NCBI GenBank assembly: GCA_019279435.1
Contig: JAAALK010000080.1
Coordinates: forward strand, 32,642,778 to 32,706,777
Length of the DNA: 64,000 bases
Reading direction: 5' to 3'
Origin: Zizania palustris
Lineage: Eukaryota; Streptophyta; Magnoliopsida; Poales; Poaceae
The notes under the pieces: generated by a model
Database searches by the model: none
What the model saw: the letters and a program-made list of their open reading frames with translations, nothing else
What the model was told of the DNA's origin: nothing
Translations under genes and position numbers: made by a program
Shown: positions 24,801 to 34,213 of the stretch, in pieces
Position numbering within the stretch: position 1 is the first letter of the stretch
Layout of the letters: each line of letters starts with the position of its first letter

Positions 24801-27800
24801 AAAGCCCCAGGATTTTCAGAGGACGATAATGGCACCATATGGTTTGGAACCCAGATATGTGTGCCGGATAAACTAGAGATAAAAACCCTTATCCTGAGAG
24901 AAGCCCATGAGACATTGTACTTCATTCATCCCAGCAGTACCAAGATGTACCAGGACCTGAAGGAACGTTATTGGTGGGTTAGCATGAAGAGGGAGATTGC
25001 ACAGTTTTTCGCCAAGTGTGACACCTATAGAAGAGTAAAAGCTGAACATCAAAGACCTGCAGGACTATTACAGCCATTGAAAGTACCTAAATGGAAGTGG
25101 GAAGAGATCAGTATGGATTTCATCACCGGACTCCCAAAGACCCAACTTGGATATGATTCTATTTGGGTGATTATTGACCGACTCACGAAAGTAGCGCATT
25201 TCATAGCCGTCAAGACAACCTTTAGTGGCCCTAAGCTTGCAGAACTATACATGGCCCGCATTGTGTGTCTTCATGGAGTACCCAAGAAGATAGTATCCGA
25301 TAGAGGAAGCCAGTTCACCTCTCGTTTTGGAAGAACCTTCAAGAAGAGATGGGAACAAGATTGAACTTTAGCACTGCCTACCACCCTCAGACAGATGGAC
25401 AAACTGAAAGGGTGAATCAGATATTGGAAGATATGCTACGGGCATGCGTCTTGGATTTTGGAGCCACTTGGGACAAGAGCTTACCGTACACTGAGTTTTC
25501 GTACAACAACAGCTATCAAGCCAGTCTTCAGATGTCTCCTTTTGAAGCCCTATATGGACGTAAGTGCAGAACGCCTCTACTTTGGGATCAAACTGGTGAA
25601 TCTCAAGTGTTCGGAACGGACATCCTTCGAGAAGCTGAAGAAAAGGTACGGATCATCAGAGACCGACTCAAGACAGCCCAATCACGACAGAAGAGCTACG
25701 CGGACAATCGACGCCGAGACCTAGCCTTTGAAGAGGGAGATCATGTCTACCTTCGAGTTACACCCCTCCGTGGCACTCAACGGTTTAACATGAGAGGAAA
25801 GTTGGCCCCTCGATATGTTGGACCCTTTCCCATTATTCGACGCCAAGGCGAAGTCGCTTATCAGTTGGAATTACCGCCCTCATTAACCGGAGTGCATGAT
25901 GTGTTTCATGTGTCTCAACTAAAGAAGTGTCTTCGCGTCCCGACAGATCAAGTAGATCTACAGCAGTTGGATGTTCAAGAGGATCTGACCTATGTGGAAA
26001 AGCCTGTCAAGATATTGGAAGTCAAAGAAAGGATCACCAGGAGTCGGGTCATCCGCTTCTGCAAAGTGCAGTGGAGCAATCATCCTATAGAGGAAGCTAC
26101 CTGGAAAAAGAAGATGAACTCAAAGCACAGCATCCTGAGCTATTCAAGGATTGATCCGAATCTCGAGGAACAGATTCTACGTAAGGGGGATAGGATTGTA
26201 ACACCCCAGAATTTAAAAAGAATTAAAATAAAAGAAAAATATTATTAAATACATTTCTGGAAATTATAATTAAGAAAAACCCTTAAAGAGCCTTATTAAA
26301 GCCAAACAGGGAGAAATATTCAAAATTTGGACTTGAAAATTTTATGAGATAAACTAGAGGCCAAAATATAATTCTATGAATTTTTACAAATTTTTATCAA
26401 TAGTGATTCAACCCTAAATCAAATATATGAATTACTGGAATTATTTTAAATCAGAAAAGATTTTAAAACCTTAATGGGCCGCAACCTCGAATTCACCCTC
26501 AACCCAGCCCAGCCCAGCCGTAACTCATTGACCAGTGGGCCCGCTTGTCGGCGCCGCTTCCCGCCTCTCTCTCTCGCCCGCGCTCGCCCCGGCCCCACAT
26601 GGCAGCCACTTGCGCCCGCCTTCGCCCTCTGACCGCTTGGTCCCGCCTGTCGGCGCTCTCCTTCCCGTCCGCCCACTGACAGGTGGAGCCCACCTATCAG
26701 ATTCGTCTTCCTCCCGGGCAGGGGATCCCCTTTCCTTTTCCCCGGCGATCCCCTTCGGATTTCTTGCCGCCGTCCGCCCGATCCCGCCCGATCGCCCCCG
26801 GATAACCTTCCCCGAGCATCACCGACCCCATTCCATCCATAGCCCACGTGGTTTCGTGATTATGGAAGTATATCCGAGGATTTGGAAACCTCGCCGGAGA
26901 GTTTAGGAACCCTCTCGGTTTCCTCTGATTACCTTGCCATCTAGACGCCGACGACCCTCCTATTTATACCCCTCCGGCCACCGCTCACTGCCCACACCTC
27001 CTTAGCGTAAGCCATCGCTTTCTAGAGCCCCGCCACAAAGTTTTCGGCCTTTGGTTCTGCTCCACCTCCGGCAAGCCCTCGCCGTCGATCCCGGCCCCCA
27101 TCGCCCTAGCCACCACCACCGTCGGGTCCACCGTCACCCGCCCGTCCTCGGCCACGCCTTCAACGGCCGTGAAGACCGCCGGATCGCCGTCGCCATCGGC
27201 CACCCGAACACCCTCCTTCGTCTACCCTCATCGCCGGTCACCGTCCGCCGTACCCCGTCGCCGCCGGAGGTATCATCGTGATCGCCATCCTCTCCTCGTT
27301 CCATTTCCGGCGATAGCTAGGTCCCTAGGCGCTCGCCGCCGCCGTCGCCGTCGCACCCGAGGCCGCCGTTGTCGGAGACGAAGGGGGTACGTGCCCCCTT
27401 ACGTCGTGCTGTGCCGGATCGCGCCGCGACCGCACGATCGCGATCAGAGGGCTAGGATTAAATCCCTTCGGGATTTAATCTGGGCCCTCGGATCTGGTCA
27501 AAGGGGTATCGAGGCCTCTCGGCCGTCGATCGCCACTTAAAACCCTCGAGCGATCTGGTGCGTCCACGTCGTACCGATTCGCAGGATCTAATCGCAGCCG
27601 TCCGTTTTCACTTAAAGGAACCCGCCTCGCGCCTGGCCGCCTGATCAGGATCGGACGATCCAGATCGGTTCGGTCCACGCGCACAGTAGCCCTATCCACC
27701 GTGAGCCTGGCTCACCGTGGACTAAAGCCCATTTTCCAGTTTAAATAAAATTCCAGAAATTTATTTAAACTTTGAAAATTTATAACTTACTTATTTCAAC

Positions 27801-30368
27801 TCCAAATTTCATCATTCAAATTTTGTTAAATTCAGCAATTTATTCTCTACACATTAATGCAATAAAAATATTATGTTAATTTGGCACAAAATGATCTTAG
27901 CTATTAAATGAATAAAAACCCCTTAGGGATAAATTAATAATTCAGGAAATAAATTAGTAAAAACACTTAAAATGTAACTTTTAATGATATTAAATATAAC
28001 CTCAGCACAATAAAGCTCAATTCACATATCTAAACCACAAAACTTGTTTGCTTTTGTTTTGTGATGATGTATTGAAATATGTTGTTTATTTTTCCGTATC
28101 GAGAAGACTACGAGTTCGTCGAGGAGCCGGAGTTCTACCCCGAGGTTCCTCCATCCCCATTTGCTGATCAAGGCAAGTCATCGACCACCTCTGTGGAAAC
28201 AGTTGATCATTATTGAGCCCATGTTTTAATGAATTATCGCTATAACTCATAGGTTAATATTGCATTAGTCAAATATCAAGTCTTACACTTATATTTATTA
28301 GATCCCCGTCCTTGTGTGCAAACCCAAGCCTTGCTTATTGAGCCTTAACTCCTTGTCAATCTACTATAAAATTATTAGCTAGTGCCCAATGTACCGGCAC
28401 AACTGCTATAGGATAAAAAGAATGAGTCGTAGATAGCTGGATTCTGATATATGAATTTCCCCGTTATTCTCGTCTCTGGACTCTGTTGGAGTTGGCTAAG
28501 TATAAGTATGGTGGGTTCCGGGTGCAAGCTCGGGCATTGGTTTGTCGCACCCGGGGCACTATAAGGATCGGTCTGCGGGATCTGTTGTAAAGCACTTCCG
28601 TACCAACCACAAGTCTAATGGGTAAGTCCTAACTGGAAGTATGGAATGCTCCGACTCGATGCACCATAGTGGAGGGGGCAAGGGGCAAGCCTGCGGGCGA
28701 CTTGTACCGACGAGGCTCAAGGGGGGGTATGGTGGGGCTCCGACGCGTCGGGACACCATATGAAACCTATAAGAGGGTGCTGTTGAGTCGGGAAGGACTA
28801 TATGGAAGGTTTTGGCACGAGTTCCCGTGAATGGGTCATCTCGTTACACTTTGGTGTAGGTGATGAGTGCGTGCCTTGTGGGTACAGTGGTACATCTCTG
28901 ATCAGAGTAAAATCAATCTTTTCGAAAAGTCGAGCCCACGGTCAAGGGCGGGTTGTGTGACTACTCGCAGTTAGTTTACAATTGTTTGAATGGTTGAGTT
29001 ATTCATGGCATGTAAGGACTGTTGAGCGAGGTGGGGCTGACTGTACCCCTCGAGTTAGAAGATGATGATGCATACACATGTTTACGTTTCAGTACTAATG
29101 AATTGTTCACATTTAATTGCTTTACAAATTACGCGCTTCCGCAAAACTAGCCACTATCTCCCTTGTTATTATCTTGCATTATATTTGCATTTGGTGGCTT
29201 GCTGAGTACATCTGTACTCACCCCGTTGACTTACACCATCAGAGCCCGTCTACTACGAGGAGGGTGAAGGTCTGGAGTAGTGACCCAGTCAAGGCGAGAC
29301 TGGAAGGAGGCGTTCATCTAGGACCCTTGATTTTATTAGTTTCTCTTCACTTTCATTCACTTTTGTATTAATGCGGTCTACGAACCGTGAATGATTGCCC
29401 GTAATGTACGTGGTCGCATGATGAACGTCTTGTTTTATTGATTTTCTATGGAATTTCAATAAAGTCCTGATTTATTAAATCGGGGCGCGACAATACCTCT
29501 GGTCACAAAGGAAGCGATCCTACACAGCCAGATGTCTTGTGTAGCCAGACAGCCACGGACCATTTGGTGAGATGTTATTAAGAGTTTGCATAATTTCATT
29601 TTTCTGCGTCTAGCTAATCGAACATGTTTTTTGCAGGCGCGGTATGGTGAACACATAGTTCGACTCCATGGAGAGGACTATGATTGGCGGAGAGAACCTG
29701 TCGACCAAATGGCCGTGTACTCCAGCGGAGGTGGAAAAAGCCATGGACGGTGAGACAATGTTTTTATTAATGTTTTGTGCATGGTATTGTGATGATAACT
29801 AACTCATTCAATGTTGCAGGTACTCCATGTTCAATGGAGTTATTGACTCGAGAGCGGTGAGAGCTCAGAAGTCAGCTCAGTCGTCGCAGAGCTCCGTCGG
29901 AGTTGGCTCCAACCGTCGTCGCTCTTCAGAAACCCCGGAGGTGGTTCGGGTGAGGGAGGAAATGAGGCGGCTAAACGAGCACAACAGGAAACAACAAGAG
30001 TACTATACCGCCTGCTTAGCACAACAGCAGGCGATGATCCAAGTAAGTTTAGTTTAGAGTGTTGTAGTTAAAAAGTATTCAAAATAGGTTTAGAACTAAC
30101 TAATTACATTATAACATGTGTAGCAACTAGACCAACAAAATGGTGCATTTGACATGTCCATGTTCCAACCACTACCTCCCCTGCCATCACCACTATCTCC
30201 TACATCACCTGAGGTAACTCCTAGATACTTAAGTTAGCGTTTAGAAGGGTAGTTGAGTTCGTTCTCTAATTTTGTCTATTTCTTCAGGGTTTCCGTACGC
30301 TTGGGAAAATGTGGATGAAGCGGGAGGCAGCGGCGGCACCCACAACCCAAATGTGTGGTGATCAGTGA
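15874..30368 (+). CDS. CACTA-1 gene 2: Transposase_24/TNP1-like, exon split by gypsy-1
   Basis: Exons supported by splice sites: 15874-16083, 16151-16353, 16439-16643, 16730-16935, 17018-17178, 17250-17294 joined across gypsy-1 to 29498-29566, then 29637-29749, 29820-30042, 30124-30213 and 30289-30368 (TGA). The product starts with a Ser/Arg-rich N-terminus and has a region resembling the plant En/Spm Transposase_24 family (blocks NNNAHKVAKDAISYARIQ and AVYSSGGGKSHGR). A coiled-coil-like Glu/Arg/Gln stretch (29960-30040) and a Pro-rich tail follow. The role in the family is binding to subterminal repeats. In exon 4 the family-like reading needs a one-base shift relative to my splice choice, so a frameshift or a different boundary is possible. 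Phases elsewhere agree, including across the gypsy insertion. Confidence 0.78.
17295..20589 (+). repeat. Gypsy-1 5' LTR
   Basis: It starts TGTAACACCCC and ends GGGCGTGACA. It is AT-rich at both ends and GC-rich in the middle (17580-18800), where antisense and sense frames are compositional. A TATA-like box sits at 18061 and an AATAAA signal near 20555. It is copied at 26197-29492. Confidence 0.96.
18061..18069 (+). promoter_or_regulatory. TATA-like box in gypsy-1 5' LTR
   Basis: TATTTATAC occurs in a CTCCTATTTATACCCCTCC context. The identical site is at 26961-26969 in the 3' LTR. Confidence 0.5.
20593..20605 (+). other. Primer-binding site of gypsy-1
   Basis: TGGTATCAGAGCC lies three bases after the 5' LTR. 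It matches the complement of the initiator tRNA-Met 3' end. Confidence 0.88.
20725..21531 (+). CDS. ORF0 of gypsy-1, upstream of gag (268 aa)
   Basis: An intact frame starting at ATG 20725 between the primer-binding site and gag. The N-terminal half (about residues 1-130) looks globular, with no motif I can name. Residues about 165-225 form a Glu/Gln/Arg/Leu-rich predicted coiled coil (EELRRQNELLRQRV). A basic patch PPRKRKSLRIPTVRPKR resembles a nuclear localisation signal and is followed by a Ser/Pro-rich tail. Its start is conserved as a fragment in gypsy-2 (53452-53554), so it belongs to the family. Extra frames before gag are known in the rice gypsy elements RIRE3 and RIRE8; whether this is homologous I cannot test. 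Function is unknown. Confidence 0.8.
   Translation: MPVHTMSGTLRDEAGFIRELRMLVGFLRFEHEPMYHGVFPDEEESYCEVTIVVQPSPQTAHTYRGGGPTFLVASQRTALQALTELRMIYDSELYDTDYHFVLLRTPGSPHSDYVSTLSQRHSSVGHTVRLLKAMDELHYEALQDANGQRDTIAFYRHSSEDLNHENGDLRRHIQQGHRLAAEAEELRRQNELLRQRVATNPQLRHQIEELKKDIEEITPLPPRKRKSLRIPTVRPKRISRSAPPAGPSSSSTPTVSHEPVIEPSPELP
21708..23206 (+). pseudogene. Gypsy-1 gag and protease, broken
   Basis: Gag begins at ATG 21708 but has stops at about 21738 and 21870-21872 before the main capsid part (21873-22484), with blocks MEAGDWLRTIEKKLDLL and LRGLKDELSLQL of the Retrotrans_gag family. A one-base loss near 22453, seen by comparison with gypsy-2, shifts the frame. The second part (22496-23206) has the zinc knuckle CFNCCQEGHYSHQC near 22710 and the aspartic protease site LFDTGATHSFIS near 22895. 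A glutamine codon turned TAG ends it at 23204-23206. In the family gag forms the particle and the protease matures the polyprotein. Confidence 0.92.
23274..24578 (+). pseudogene. Gypsy-1 reverse transcriptase and RNase H
   Basis: The Ty3-type RT starts after a one-base insertion near 23342. Blocks in order: YKRPYQMAANELAEMK, MCVDYRALNEVTIKNKYPLP, FSKIDLRSGYHQLRI, MSFGLTNAPAFF, the catalytic FIDDILIYSK near 23830, and FLGLAGYYRRFI. RNase H follows with YCDASRQGLGCVL near 24270, YPTHDLELAAVV and the DHKSLKYIF block. The only stop in this stretch is TAA at 24525-24527, replacing the Glu codon of the usual RRWLELIKDYD. Catalytic residues are present. Confidence 0.94.
24579..26248 (+). pseudogene. 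Gypsy-1 integrase with chromodomain
   Basis: The frame continues that of RT. The zinc-binding HHCC region ends CDTYRRVK, where the second Cys of CxxC is Tyr (gypsy-2 has CDTC). The catalytic core carries D in MDFITGLP, D in VSDRGSQFTS and E in TDGQTERVNQ. A one-base loss near 25326 shifts the frame between the second D and E. The C-terminus has a GPY/F-type motif (APRYVGPFPIIRR) and then a chromodomain (about 25990-26140, VEKPVKILEVKERITRSRVI and EATWKKKM). Chromodomains of this kind are linked to targeting heterochromatin. The reading frame runs on into the 3' LTR. Confidence 0.94.
26182..26190 (+). other. Polypurine tract of gypsy-1
   Basis: AAGGGGGA lies a few bases before the 3' LTR start at 26197. 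Confidence 0.7.
26197..29492 (+). repeat. Gypsy-1 3' LTR
   Basis: It starts TGTAACACCCC and ends GGGCGCGACA and is colinear with the 5' LTR throughout. Small differences include single-base changes and one-base indels. The ATACC duplication follows directly. Confidence 0.96.
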
Positions 30369-30655
30369 GTATGGATGTGTATTGTGAACCTAGATTGAAT
30401 CTCGATGTGTTATGTGACTTTGTATATGAATTTGGATGGTATATGTGAATGCGGATGTGTATTGTGACTTTGAATGTTAATTAAGTTGTGTTATGTGATT
30501 TTGGATGTGATGTGTGAAGTTTTGGATGTGAGATGTGATTTGGATGTTATATGTGAAGTTTGAATGTGATTTTGGATGTGAAATGTGAATTTGGATGTGT
30601 ATTGTGAATGTGATATAAATTGTGTTTGGATGTGAGTATGAATAGGGGAACCAGG
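30369..30655 (+). repeat. TG-rich minisatellite downstream of CACTA-1 gene 2
   Basis: Imperfect repeats of a unit like TTTGGATGTGTATTGTGAA run from the stop codon to about 30645. The CACTA-2 region has a similar TGGATGTG-rich tail at about 41700-41900 just before its subterminal repeats. Confidence 0.75.
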
Positions 30656-30669
30656 AAAAAACAAAAAAA

Positions 30670-31034
30670 AACCCAGCTAACTTCCGTCGGCTTTGACCAT
30701 AGCCGATGGAAGTTAGTTGCTTTCGGCCACGTGGGCAGAAAGGCTAACTTCCATCGGCTAGGGCCAAAGCCGACGGAAGTTAGGTGCCCCTAACTTCCGT
30801 CGGCCAGGCCGACCGACGGAAGTTAGCACCCCTCTGCTGACGTGGCAGAATTCGGCGCTAACTTCCGTCGGCCACGTGAAGCCGACGGAAGTAGCTAACT
30901 TCCGTCTACTCGCTTCCGTCGGCCAAATGCCTACGGAAGTTAGCCTTTTGCCGACGGAAGTTAGCTTCTTCCGTCGGGAAAGGGCTAACTTCCATCGGCT
31001 TTGGCCGACAGAAGTTCCCTGTTTTGTTGTAGTG
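30670..31034 (+). repeat. CACTA-1 right subterminal repeats and terminal inverted repeat
   Basis: At least ten copies of CTTCCGTCGGC or its complement, mostly in inverted pairs, lie between 30676 and 31015. The element ends GTTTTGTTGTAGTG at 31034. The right array is denser than the left. Confidence 0.92.
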
Positions 31035-31416
31035 AGAGGCCATTAGGATTTTACTTGTATTTGTGGCATCCCATGGTTTCAAACTTTATCAAATGGATAT
31101 CAAAAGTGCATTTCTTAATGGCTTCATAGGCGAAGATATTTATGTAAAACAACCCCTGGCTTTGAAAACCCCAATACCCACATAAAAACCTTAAACATAC
31201 CCTCGAATTTGGCATTTGGTATTCTGCGTCTTCCTCATTGTGTCTTCGAGACTATTCGGATGCGGATTTTGCTGGGTGTAGGATTGATAGCAAAAAGTAC
31301 CTTCGGTACTTATCATTTTCTGGGTACTTCGCTGGTTTGTTGGTCTTCCCGCAAATAGTCTAGTGTTGCACAATCAACGGGTGAGGCCGAATATGTTGCT
31401 GCAGCTAGCTGTTGCT
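31035..31416 (+). pseudogene. Copia-B reverse transcriptase/RNase H remnant after CACTA-1
   Basis: After the AGA target duplication the frame resumes with the block YQMDIKSAFLNGFIGED. Near 31185 it jumps to the RNase H region (FGI, then DADFAG near 31260 and TGEAEYVAAASCC near 31380-31415). Comparison with copia-A shows that about 600 bp between these blocks, including the YVDD active site, is deleted in copia-B. At about 31416 similarity stops abruptly. Confidence 0.88.
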
Positions 31417-32588
31417 GTTGACAATAATTTTGGCTCCTTAAAAAATATATATACTTATATAGTAGCAAAAAAACTCATAGTAAATATACCTCGAATATGT
31501 GCGACTATCTATTGGTATGAAATATTTCAGTACCCAGCATGTATCATAAAACATATAAAAAATACGATAAGAACAGCAACCTCGACATAATGAAATATTC
31601 TATTTATATAAATAAATGACAACCTCTCTGCCCAGTGGCATGAAAATCTAAATAAAAATGTGTATAATCATAACGGTTACATTAAAAAATATATTATATG
31701 GGTGTGAGACCGAACAATATCAATATAAAAAACATATAATATATATCTCACAGTTTACCATTACTACACGTGCGTGTGATATAAATGCAGACACATATAT
31801 ACGAAATGAATAGTATATATACATATGATAATGTCTCTCTAAATATGATATTCATCGATATATCACTGCATGTGCATCACTAAAAATCTATAATAAAATA
31901 TGTGCAAAGATAAAAAGGGGATATCTAGCAATCGACGTAAACATTGCATCCCAAATATGCATCAATAGATGGACCGATATAATATTTAAATAAAATATAC
32001 TGAAAATTATACAATCAGTTGCAACATGTGTCTTTAAAATAAAAAGAAGAGAAATATATATATACACACATATATAACGATGAATAATTTATACAACTTA
32101 CAAATAAAATTGATCACATATTTTAAATACGGATCAAAATATTAAAAATATAATTTTACATATTTTGCATGAAAAGAATGAAGATAATCTGTGCAAGTTA
32201 GAAGCGAGTAGCGATAGCCTCTCTGCATGCAATTTGAGGAATTGCACGCAATTTTTTCTGTAAAAAAAGGAGAAAAAATTAAATGGATACATGCCCATGT
32301 AGGGTCCTGCGTACACACACATCCCTTGCATGCACGCACAGGGAATCCAGCAAAGCAGACCACGCCCTTGCTCCTGCGCACAGCGTCCATTCCGACGCAT
32401 GCACCCATTCTCCCACGCAGCGCAAGGAGCCAGAAACCACACGGTTTGCATGCAGATTTTTGCTAAAAAAAAAGAAAATAAGCAATGCGTGGGCCGGGCA
32501 GGAAGCATGCAGTCAACAATCCCACGTCCAGCCCACGTCCCGCCGCACGTCCTTCCACGATGCTGCGCACTTACGCCCCTACCTCCTC
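31417..32588. other. AT-rich sequence without recognised genes
   Basis: After copia-B ends abruptly, the next 750 bp are strongly AT-rich with TATATA runs. From about 32220 the sequence becomes mixed and has GCATGCA words. Overlapping frames at 32134-32690 on both strands have no recognisable domain. It may be the upstream part of an unclassified LTR or promoter. Confidence 0.4.
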
Positions 32589-32596
32589 TATAAATA
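32589..32596 (+). promoter_or_regulatory. TATA box of an unassigned promoter-like region
   Basis: TATAAATA in CTCTATAAATACTGC context is followed by a CT-rich leader and by AAGGTATAA near 32813, which could be a splice donor. No coding exon follows before the tandem repeat and the gap. It could belong to an unrecognised LTR or a truncated gene. Confidence 0.4.
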
Positions 32597-32874
32597 CTGC
32601 ATACAGCCACGAAGAGAGGGGGACACTGCTACGCATACGCTGTTGCGATCGGCGGTAGGGCTTTTCAGAAGAGTAAATACGCACTCCTAGTTTTTGAGCT
32701 TCTTTTTCCTTTGGAGAGTAGACACTCTGCGCTGCACACAGCTGCTCATACCTACCGCTCTTCTCACAAGCCTCCTCAAATCCAAACCAAAGTGACTGAA
32801 GGAGATACTGCTAAGGTATAAAAATTATGTTCTTCATCCACATCTACTCCTTTCTTCTCAATCAAAAACATACA

Positions 32875-33620
32875 ATCATAGTCCTAGGCTCGGCCTTTTG
32901 GTACAAGCATAGGAATGCACATCATAATCCTAAACTCGGCCTTTGGTACAAGTTTAGGAATGCTATACATGTCATAGTCCTAGGCTCGGCCTTTGGCACA
33001 AGCCTAGGAATGCACATCATAATCCTAAACTCGACCTTTTGGTACAAGTTTAGGAATGCATATACATGTCATAGTCCTAGGCTCGGCCTTTTGGTACAAG
33101 CCTAGGAATGCACATCATAATCCTAAACTCGGCCTTTGGTACATGTTTAGGAATTCATATACATATCACAGTCCTAGGCTCGGCCTTTGGTACAAGCCTA
33201 TGAATGCACATCATAATCCTAAACTCGGCCTTTTGGTACAAGTTTAGGAATGCATGTACATGTCATAGTCCTAGGCTCGGCCTTTTGGTACAAGCCTAGG
33301 AATGCACATCATAATTCTAAACTCGGCCTTTTGGTACAAGTTTAGGAATGCATATACATGTCATAGTCCTAGGCTCGGCCTTTTGGTACAAGCCTAGGAA
33401 TGCACATCATAATCCTAAACTCGGCCTTTTTGAACAAGTTTAGGAATGCATATACATATCATAGTCCTAGGCTCGGCCTTTTGGTACAAGCCAAGCCTAG
33501 GAATGCACATCATAATCCTAACTCGGCCTTTTGGTACAAGTTTAGGAATGCACATACATATCATACTCCTAGGCTCGACCCTTTGGTACAAGCCTAGAAA
33601 TGCATATCATAATTTGTAGG
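32875..33620 (+). repeat. Tandem repeat, ~97 bp x 8, built from two palindromic half-units
   Basis: CCTAGGCTCGG starts at 32883, 32979, 33076, 33173, 33270, 33368, 33466 and 33568, a spacing of 96-98 bp (102 for the last). Each unit holds two related half-units of about 49 bp. One has arms CCTAGGCT and AGCCTAGG, the other CCTAAACT and AGTTTAGG, around a common CGGCCTTTTGGTACA centre. A decayed copy follows to about 33660. Open frames through it are repeat-driven. Confidence 0.93.
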
Positions 33621-33699
33621 CTCTACTTTCTAGTATGAGTCTAAAAATATTTCTCAACATATGTTAAATGTATAAGGGTCAACTAAAATTTTCACATAG

Positions 33700-33799
33700 N
33701 NNNNNNNNNNNNNNNNNNNNNNNNNNNNNNNNNNNNNNNNNNNNNNNNNNNNNNNNNNNNNNNNNNNNNNNNNNNNNNNNNNNNNNNNNNNNNNNNNNN
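33700..33799. other. Assembly gap (100 N)
   Basis: One hundred undetermined bases, the conventional size of an unknown-length scaffold gap. The sequences on the two sides need not be adjacent in the genome. Confidence 0.98.
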
Positions 33800-34213
33800 G
33801 CTAGGGCATCAGCTTGGCTCCCACTTCCTCCTGAAGTGTATCGGCGTCCCGCGAACGGACGTAGTCGGTCCGAAGGGACACCCACCGGGGGTTCGCTCGG
33901 AGGATGCGCCTGCGGCGGCCCCTCCGGCAACCCCGTCAGGTTGACGGATGTTGGCTCATGTACGGCGACAGGGTCCCGGGCCTTCGGGCGTCCCTTCCGG
34001 CGCCTGGGTTGGCTCCCAGGGAGGGCGCCCCGACGGCGCAACAACCGGGGGCCGGAGGACTGGGATCGAGGACCGGAGCAGGCTCGATCCTGGCGGTGCG
34101 GGCTGACCGACGCAGAGGAACCGTGCTTGCTCCCTTCCGACCCAACATGCTTTGGTGAGTCGGTGTAGAGGACGCTAGCTTCTTGAACTAAGCTCCCCAC
34201 GGATGGCGCCAAC
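33800..34213 (-). pseudogene. Tat-like gypsy leader and possible gag N-terminus, partial
   Basis: The minus strand is open from 34212 to the gap in one frame and from ATG 34148 to 33936 in another. The products are Arg/Pro/Ser-rich, and I see no zinc knuckle or capsid motif. Position directly after the primer site suggests leader or gag start, but I cannot choose the frame. Confidence 0.45.

Larger units (their letters stand above)
17295..29492 (+). mobile_element. Gypsy-1: Tekay/Del-like chromovirus with both LTRs
   Basis: A complete structure: 5' LTR, primer-binding site, upstream ORF0, gag, protease, RT, RNase H, integrase with chromodomain, polypurine tract and 3' LTR. It is flanked by the 5-bp duplication ATACC (17290-17294 and 29493-29497). 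LTR lengths are 3295 and 3296 bp. In the first roughly 400 bp of the LTRs I count about a dozen differences, suggesting a moderately recent insertion. The pol frames carry several stops and frameshifts, so it is not autonomous now. Confidence 0.97.
9411..31034 (+). mobile_element. CACTA-1: En/Spm-type DNA transposon (21.6 kb incl. nested gypsy)
   Basis: The ends are CACTACAACAAAACAG at 9411 and its reverse complement ending at 31034, flanked by the 3-bp duplication AGA (9408-9410 and 31035-31037). Three-bp duplications and CACTA ends define the superfamily. Subterminal arrays of AACTTCCGTCGGC and its complement lie at both ends. Inside are a TNP2-type transposase gene and a second gene, both on the plus strand. 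Without gypsy-1 the element would be about 9.4 kb. It sits inside the reverse transcriptase frame of copia-B. Confidence 0.96.
3053..31416 (+). mobile_element. Copia-B: SIRE-like Ty1-copia, split by CACTA-1
   Basis: A plus-strand copia with part of the 5' LTR (3053-5061), primer-binding site, gag, protease, integrase and the start of reverse transcriptase to 9410. After the CACTA-1 insertion it resumes at 31035 with reverse transcriptase. It then jumps by an internal deletion of about 600 bp to RNase H and stops at about 31416 in unrelated AT-rich DNA. The 3' LTR is lost. Domain order gag-PR-IN-RT-RH is the copia order. Gag and integrase resemble the SIRE/Maximus lineage (Opie, Ji). All reading frames are damaged. 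Confidence 0.92.

Noticed and set aside
32134..32690. Candidate genes of 68-158 aa on both strands near the TATA box
   Set aside because: Frames overlap on opposite strands, have no domain and no splice or poly(A) support.
32875..33620. CRISPR-like regular repeat
   Set aside because: Units are contiguous with no unique spacers, and the DNA is plant nuclear. It is a tandem repeat.
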